DNA of 9,501 nucleotides from Gammaproteobacteria bacterium. GTDB taxonomy: Bacteria > Pseudomonadota > Gammaproteobacteria > JAPPPA01. Position 1 is the stretch's first letter, and the number at the start of each line of letters is the position of its first letter. Below are positions 5,739 through 9,501 of the stretch, piece by piece. Both the position numbers and the translations under genes were made by a program. The stretch covers positions 1 to 9,501 of the forward strand of contig JAPPPA010000072.1 of assembly GCA_028817755.1 (NCBI GenBank). The letters are read 5' to 3'. The notes under the pieces are model-generated. The model did not search any database and was not told the origin of the DNA. It was given only the letters and a program-made list of their open reading frames with translations.

Positions 5739-6733
5739 GCTGCAGGACGAGCAGGCTCACCAATCAATTCAGCGGCAGCCGCTAATACGTCACTACCGGC
5801 ACCCTTTTTCCAAGCGTTCTCAGATAAGTAACGTTTAAACGCCTTAGCACCTTGTTGCGCTAGGAATAAGCCCATCATATGGCGGGTGCTGTAGAACAAA
5901 CGCTGCCCCTGAGCTAGCTCGGCATCAATAAACGGCAACATCGCCTCAACCGCTTGCTGACGGTTTTGCAGTGAGTCTTGCTCACCGAAGTAGCGGCTAT
6001 CAACCTCGGCCATTAACCAAGGGTTGTGATAAGCCTCCCGGCCAAGCATCACACCATCTACATGCTCTAAATGCGCTTCACATTCAGCATGCGTTTTAAT
6101 ACCGCCGTTAATCACAATTGTGAGGTCCGGCATTTCCCGCTTCAGCCGATATACATACTCATAAATCAGTGGCGGGATTTCGCGGTTTTGTTTAGGTGAC
6201 AAACCACCGAGGATCGCCTTCCGTGCATGCACAATAAACGTATCGCAGCCGCTTTCCGCCACGGTGCCAACAAAATGCAGCATATGCTCGTAGCTGTCAG
6301 CATCATCAATACCAATACGGTGTTTAACCGTAACCGGAATATCCACCGCATCACGCATGGCTTTTACACAGTCACGTACCAACTCAGGCTGTGCAATTAA
6401 GCAGGCGCCAAAGCTGCCGTTTTGAACGCGGTAGCTCGGGCAACCGCAGTTCAAGTTAACTTCGTCGTAACCCCACTGCTGAGCCAAAACAGAAGACTTA
6501 GCCAAGTCTTCCGGCTTGCTACCACCAAGCTGCAGCGCCACTGGGTGCTCCGCCTCGTCAAAACGCAAATGGCGCTCTACATCACCAAATAACAATGCCC
6601 CTGTTGTCACCATCTCGGTATACAACAAGGCTTTGCGTGTAAGTTGGCGATGAAAATAACGACATTCGCGCGTTGTCCAATCCATCATGGGCGCTACAGA
6701 AAATCGGTGGTAATCAGGTGGCTGCTTATCCAT
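5735..6733 (-). CDS. dusA: tRNA-dihydrouridine(20/20a) synthase DusA
   Basis: A flavoprotein that uses FMN and NADPH to reduce uridines 20 and 20a in the D-loop of tRNAs. The 332 residues match the usual DusA length. Diagnostic motifs occur in order: SVAPMMDWTTRECRYF (12-27), QLGGSKPEDLA (68-78), NLNCGCPS (93-100, catalytic Cys98), VKHRIG (136-141), HARKA (169-173), and the FMN phosphate site at INGG (208-211) and GVMLGREA (227-234). A C-terminal helical domain (about 255-325, with STRHMMGLFLAQQGAKAFKRYL) recognises tRNA. The TAG stop lies inside the end of the convergent lipoprotein gene, a 4-base overlap with no terminator between them. No Shine-Dalgarno precedes ATG 6733. A terminator 50 bases upstream means the gene must have its own close promoter. 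Confidence 0.98.
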   Translation of the reverse strand: MDKQPPDYHRFSVAPMMDWTTRECRYFHRQLTRKALLYTEMVTTGALLFGDVERHLRFDEAEHPVALQLGGSKPEDLAKSSVLAQQWGYDEVNLNCGCPSYRVQNGSFGACLIAQPELVRDCVKAMRDAVDIPVTVKHRIGIDDADSYEHMLHFVGTVAESGCDTFIVHARKAILGGLSPKQNREIPPLIYEYVYRLKREMPDLTIVINGGIKTHAECEAHLEHVDGVMLGREAYHNPWLMAEVDSRYFGEQDSLQNRQQAVEAMLPFIDAELAQGQRLFYSTRHMMGLFLAQQGAKAFKRYLSENAWKKGAGSDVLAAAAELIGEPARPAA

Positions 6734-6751
6734 GCGCGCATTTTACGCGCA
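6733..6751 (-). promoter_or_regulatory. Putative dusA promoter -10 inside an inverted repeat; possible leaderless start
   Basis: On the minus strand a -10-like TAAAAT (6745-6740) is followed by six bases (GCGCGC) and then ATG at 6733, so transcription would start at about the A of the ATG. The -10 lies between the arms of an inverted repeat, TGCGCG (6733-6738) and CGCGCA (6746-6751) on the plus strand, which could be an operator. No good -35 is visible at 16-18 bases. The distance to the upstream terminator leaves little room for any other promoter. Confidence 0.4.
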
Positions 6752-6783
6752 ACAGGCATGACCTCAGATAGAAATAAGCACAA

Positions 6784-6819
6784 AAAAGCCGCTGGCTGCT
6801 TTCGCAACCAGCGGCTTTT
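6784..6819 (-). terminator. Rho-independent terminator of the DUF2946/outer-membrane protein unit
   Basis: Plus-strand bases 6784-6795 (AAAAGCCGCTGG) pair perfectly with 6808-6819 (CCAGCGGCTTTT) around a 12-base loop. Read on the minus strand the stem is followed by six Ts (6787-6782). It lies 23 bases past the TAA of the outer-membrane protein gene and separates it from dusA. The T run is longer on the minus strand, which fits that direction of use. Confidence 0.93.
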
Positions 6820-6842
6820 GACGTTAGCGATAGACGTTTAAC

Positions 6843-7841
6843 TTAGAACGCGTACTGATAACCAATGGTAGCAATGCTATCCACTTCTAGCTGCGGGCCT
6901 TCCAAGTCTTGCTGAACCGGAACACCGTATTCCAAAGCAACACGGTGGCCGCCATCAGACAACCAGTTCACGCCCACGTGTAGGTCAGTACGGCGACCCG
7001 CGCGACGGTTTGGATCAGCAGTAGGCACAACCATTGGGTTTAATGCTGGATCAGCACCTTCAACATTCTGCCAAGCCTGCCACTGCAAGCGGCCAGATAC
7101 GCTAATGGCTGAGCTAGGGTTCCAAGCCGCCCAAGTCTGGGCATCAAGCGCATTGCCTAAACGGTAATCACGATCATTCTCACCACCCAAGCGAATAGTC
7201 GCGGTGGTTTGTGCGCCCCAAGACCAGCCATCATTCAACTTCGACCAAGTAATACCAGGGCGGAAATCATAGGTGCCAGAACCCAACTGCATTGGGTAAG
7301 GCAGCTGCACGTTACCCATTGGGGTATTACCAAGCTCATCAATCGAACCGGTTGGTACGCTGATCGCTAAGGTGGTGTGCATTTTTCCACCGTCGTAGTC
7401 GTATAGCGGTAGCAGCGCGGCTAAACGCACATCACCAATACCACTGGTTTCAGTGGTAAAACGGCCGCCCATGCCGGTCTCATGATCCATGGTTAACTCG
7501 ATGTAAGGCACCATCACCATAAAGGTCACGTTGTCGCTAGGCGCGTACATGGCACCCAACATGTGCATTTCCATGTCCATGTTCAACGGCGCAACCATAA
7601 ACGGGCCAGCCGCACGAGTTTCAGCCGGTGTCAGACGTTCATCACCATCGCGGTTACCGTCCATTGCCATATGCATATAGCGGTAAGAGAACATCCATTC
7701 GCCTTCTTTATGCATGTGGTCAGCCATCACACCAATAGGCGCGTGGGAGTCAGCGCGAGGCGCTGGCGCATCTTCGTGAGCACAAACAACAGAAGCAGAT
7801 ACTAGAGCAGCAGCGAAGGCTGCAGATTTTTTGATCATCAT
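6843..7841 (-). CDS. Met/His-rich outer-membrane beta-barrel protein, transporter-like (MetA-pathway type)
   Basis: From ATG 7841 the product has 332 residues. A signal peptide (KKSAAFAAALVSASVVCA, then HEDAPAP) implies export. Alternating strands and a final GYQYAF with C-terminal Phe mark an outer-membrane barrel. It resembles the family annotated as phenol MetA-pathway/transporter proteins (PF13557-like), whose function is poorly known. The mature N-terminal third is strikingly rich in Met and His (MADHMHKEG, YMHMAMDG, NMDMEMHMLGAM), a composition that suggests copper or silver binding. An EF-hand-like acidic loop, DGNRDGDERLTPAE, lies at about 61-74. I chose 7841 because a start at 7886 would translate an intergenic hairpin and give a poor signal peptide. 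AGG lies about 11 bases upstream; GTG 7844 and ATG 7838 are also possible. It is the second gene after the DUF2946-like gene, with a terminator downstream. Confidence 0.85.
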   Translation of the reverse strand: MMIKKSAAFAAALVSASVVCAHEDAPAPRADSHAPIGVMADHMHKEGEWMFSYRYMHMAMDGNRDGDERLTPAETRAAGPFMVAPLNMDMEMHMLGAMYAPSDNVTFMVMVPYIELTMDHETGMGGRFTTETSGIGDVRLAALLPLYDYDGGKMHTTLAISVPTGSIDELGNTPMGNVQLPYPMQLGSGTYDFRPGITWSKLNDGWSWGAQTTATIRLGGENDRDYRLGNALDAQTWAAWNPSSAISVSGRLQWQAWQNVEGADPALNPMVVPTADPNRRAGRRTDLHVGVNWLSDGGHRVALEYGVPVQQDLEGPQLEVDSIATIGYQYAF

Positions 7842-7865
7842 CACAATAAAACCTAATTTGAAATC

Positions 7866-7883
7866 AAAACCGCAGTGATGCGG
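7866..7883 (-). terminator. Weak hairpin with T-run between the DUF2946 and barrel genes (possible attenuator)
   Basis: On the minus strand CCGCA (7883-7879), loop TCAC and TGCGG (7874-7870) form a 5-base GC stem followed by TTTT (7869-7866). This is too short for an efficient terminator. It may reduce expression of the second gene or act as an RNA processing site within the 65-base gap. Confidence 0.3.
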
Positions 7884-7906
7884 CATAACTGGGATAACAG
7901 GTGGTT

Positions 7907-8314
7907 TTATTGAGGTGGCGCGCGAGCACTAAAGCCAGAATGGCTGTTGAGATAAAAGAACGACGTTCCTGTCAGCGCTGGCGGCGCAACAGAAAGCTGC
8001 TCAGAGCTGACTTCAGCAGACAGCAACAAGGCGTCAGGGGCAGCCGACGCAGATGCACAACCGTCACAAATTTCTAAGGTTTGCTGCGGCACAACTTGCG
8101 AAATCAGCTCGGCTGGCAAATCCATGCTGCGCAGCTGTTGCAACATAGGCGCCGACATATTGCCGCAATAGTATGGGCTGTCTACTGGCGCCGACATCAT
8201 TGCCGCGGTACTGGTAAGCGGCAACAACAGTTGAGCAATAGCCACCCAGCACAATAACCAGCGACTGGCCTGCGCTAACGTTTTTCGGAAGCAATAACTC
8301 AACATGGCGCGCAT
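7907..8314 (-). CDS. DUF2946-like small exported or membrane protein
   Basis: A protein of up to 135 residues with a basic N-terminus and one hydrophobic segment (about 18-38, LLCWVAIAQLLLPL) that is either a signal peptide or an anchor. The rest would be extracytoplasmic. It keeps the features I associate with DUF2946: an early cysteine (Cys50), a CxxC pair (Cys83, Cys86 in ICDGC) and a conserved end, ARAPPQ. DUF2946 proteins have no established biochemical role but often lie near copper-uptake or copper-tolerance genes. The downstream Met-rich barrel protein fits that. The CxxC could bind metal or take part in redox chemistry. ATG 8314 overlaps a -10-like TAGAAT, so the true start may be the in-frame ATG 8305, which would remove three residues. 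Neither has a clear Shine-Dalgarno. Confidence 0.75.
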   Translation of the reverse strand: MRAMLSYCFRKTLAQASRWLLCWVAIAQLLLPLTSTAAMMSAPVDSPYYCGNMSAPMLQQLRSMDLPAELISQVVPQQTLEICDGCASASAAPDALLLSAEVSSEQLSVAPPALTGTSFFYLNSHSGFSARAPPQ

Positions 8315-8375
8315 TCTACTGGTTTTCGTTAATTTCGTGGCATTATCAGGAACGCACCTTAGTGACTGAATTCAC
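8313..8375. promoter_or_regulatory. Divergent promoter region between the DUF2946-like and photolyase genes
   Basis: These 60-odd bases must hold the promoters of both genes. On the minus strand TAGAAT (8318-8313) is a good -10-like element that would start transcription at or next to ATG 8305. A direct repeat TTTCGT (8324-8329 and 8333-8338, TTTCGTTAATTTCGT) lies in the middle and could bind a regulator. For the photolyase, CATTAT (8341-8346) is a possible -10, but no convincing -35 accompanies it. No known copper-regulator palindrome is evident. Confidence 0.4.
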
Positions 8376-9501
8376 ATGACAACGCTACTCTGGTTCCGCC
8401 GTGATTTACGCCTAACTGACAACCCCGCCTTTAATTACGCTGTGGAATCAGGTGCTGTACTGCCGGTATATATTCATTACCCAGAAGAAGAAGCACCGTG
8501 GCAACCTGGCGCAGCCAGCAATTGGTGGCTGCACCACAGCCTTACCGCACTGAAAAACGCTCTCGCTGAACGCGGCTTGCCGCTACTCATTCAAAGTGGC
8601 CCAAGCTTAGAAACGCTGCAGCATTTGATCGAGCAAACCGGCGCAACTCAAGTGGTTTGGAATCGCTTATACGAGCCAGCGGTCATCGCTCGTGACAGTG
8701 TGATTAAGCAAACGTTGGCGGAACAGGTCACAGTTAAAAGCTTTAACGCCAACCTACTACTAGAGCCTTGGCAAATACAAAACAAACAAGGACGGCCGTT
8801 TAAAGTCTTTACGCCTTACTGGAAAACTTGCCAGAACCTACTGGCACAAGCTCCACCTACGCCCTCTAGCGTTACTACTAAACCAATCGCCGCCAAGGCC
8901 ACGCAGGGCCTAACCATTGATGAGCTAACCCTGCTACCTACGCTAAATTGGGCTGACGACTTTTCGAAGTATTGGCAGCCGGGCGAAGAAGGCGCAAAAG
9001 ACCGACTCGCGCATCATTTGCAGCACAATTTAGGCGACTATAAAACTGACCGTGACTTTCCCGCACTGCCCGCAACGTCCAAATTATCCGCCCACCTTCA
9101 CTTCGGCGAAATCGGACCACGGCAAATATGGGCGACTATCGAACACTTAGCACCAACGAATGACGAAAACGAATTAGTTAGCCGCCAACACTTTCTCTCT
9201 GAAATTGCATGGCGCGAATTCGCCCACCATTTGCTGTATCACTTTCCAGAAACCGTCACCCAGCCATTTAATAGCAAATGGCAAAATTTTGAGTGGAACA
9301 TGGCTCAAACCGGCCAAGCAGCCAAATGGCTGAGCGCTTGGAAACAAGGCACCACCGGTACCTCGCTAGTAGACGCAGGAATGCAAGAGCTTTGGCAAAC
9401 AGGTTGGATGCACAACCGCGTACGCATGTTAGTCGGCAGCCTACTGACTAAAAACATGGGGATTCACTGGCAGCAAGGCGCACGCTGGTTTTGGGATACC
9501 T
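8376..9501 (+). CDS. phr: Deoxyribodipyrimidine photolyase, 3' end missing
   Basis: This light-driven DNA repair flavoenzyme splits cyclobutane pyrimidine dimers with FADH-. The first 375 codons are open and run off the window; about 100 more are expected. The antenna domain begins MTTLLWFRRDLRLTDNPAF, the family N-terminus, and includes LEPWQIQNKQGRPFKVFTPYW (129-149). The FAD domain shows KLSAHLHFGEIGP (236-248), EIAWREFAHHLLYH (276-289), GTTGTSLVDAGMQEL (325-339) and TGWMHNRVRMLVGS (342-355). The FAD-proximal Trp of the electron-transfer chain would lie beyond the edge. The class I versus class III photolyase question is open, although the PWQI...FKVFTPYW stretch recalls class III and plant-cryptochrome-like enzymes. 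ATG 8376 fits the family N-terminus exactly, but no strong Shine-Dalgarno precedes it. The gene is divergent from the DUF2946-like gene. Confidence 0.96.
   Translation, partial: MTTLLWFRRDLRLTDNPAFNYAVESGAVLPVYIHYPEEEAPWQPGAASNWWLHHSLTALKNALAERGLPLLIQSGPSLETLQHLIEQTGATQVVWNRLYEPAVIARDSVIKQTLAEQVTVKSFNANLLLEPWQIQNKQGRPFKVFTPYWKTCQNLLAQAPPTPSSVTTKPIAAKATQGLTIDELTLLPTLNWADDFSKYWQPGEEGAKDRLAHHLQHNLGDYKTDRDFPALPATSKLSAHLHFGEIGPRQIWATIEHLAPTNDENELVSRQHFLSEIAWREFAHHLLYHFPETVTQPFNSKWQNFEWNMAQTGQAAKWLSAWKQGTTGTSLVDAGMQELWQTGWMHNRVRMLVGSLLTKNMGIHWQQGARWFWDT

Noticed and set aside
7563..7805. Plus-strand His-rich frame opposite the barrel gene
   Set aside because: The His and Val repeats are the antisense image of ATG (Met) codons on the other strand; no start signals.
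7842..7886. Upstream start (7886) for the outer-membrane protein
   Set aside because: It would place 15 residues before the signal peptide, encoded by the intergenic hairpin, and no ribosome binding site precedes it.
8064..8294. Second minus-strand frame inside the DUF2946-like gene
   Set aside because: An out-of-frame shadow; the longer frame has the signal peptide, CxxC and the family C-terminus.
1..9501. CRISPR array, tRNA, rRNA, insertion sequence, phage or defence cluster
   Set aside because: No spaced direct repeats, cloverleaf-like sequence, transposase or integrase motifs were seen on either strand; the toxin-antitoxin pair is the only mobile-associated element.

Overview
The window looks like chromosomal DNA of a Gammaproteobacterium, probably marine or aquatic and not an enteric. 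The evidence is a textbook DusA, a TIGR02204-type (MsbA-related) ABC exporter of the kind seen in Pseudomonas-like genomes, two lipoproteins with signals for outer-membrane sorting, a beta-barrel protein ending in Phe, a DUF2946-like small protein and a photolyase. Base composition appears close to balanced by eye. I see no rRNA, tRNA, CRISPR array, transposase or integrase. Species cannot be named from the sequence.

Layout. Positions 1-198 hold the 3' end of an unrecognised plus-strand gene. A roughly 200-base spacer with a promoter and nested palindromes leads into a compact type II toxin-antitoxin operon: a ribbon-helix-helix antitoxin (397-690) and a ParE/RelE-fold toxin (692-976). A half-size ABC exporter (995-2743) starts 18 bases downstream. 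After a spacer with a good sigma-70 promoter and a foldable leader comes a 600-residue secreted alpha/beta-hydrolase lipoprotein (2875-4677) resembling the CocE/S15 peptidase-esterase class. A strong intrinsic terminator follows, and only 14 bases later a second lipoprotein begins (4758-5738), a predicted SMP-30/gluconolactonase-like six-bladed propeller. That gene overlaps convergently by 4 bases with dusA (minus strand, 5735-6733).

On the minus strand, upstream of dusA and separated from it by a terminator (6784-6819), lies a two-gene unit: a DUF2946-like small membrane or exported protein (7907-8314) and a Met/His-rich outer-membrane barrel protein (6843-7841). From their composition and family associations I infer a metal (copper) handling pair. 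Divergent from it, a photolyase gene (8376 onward) runs off the right edge, lacking roughly its last 100 codons.

The least explained parts are the lipoprotein hydrolase/propeller pair, with its terminator almost touching the second start codon, and the Met-rich barrel plus DUF2946 pair, which carries an EF-hand-like loop. Two minus-strand genes (dusA and the DUF2946 gene) share an unusual start arrangement: a -10-like TARAAT, then GCGCGC, then ATG with no Shine-Dalgarno. This suggests leaderless or near-leaderless transcripts.
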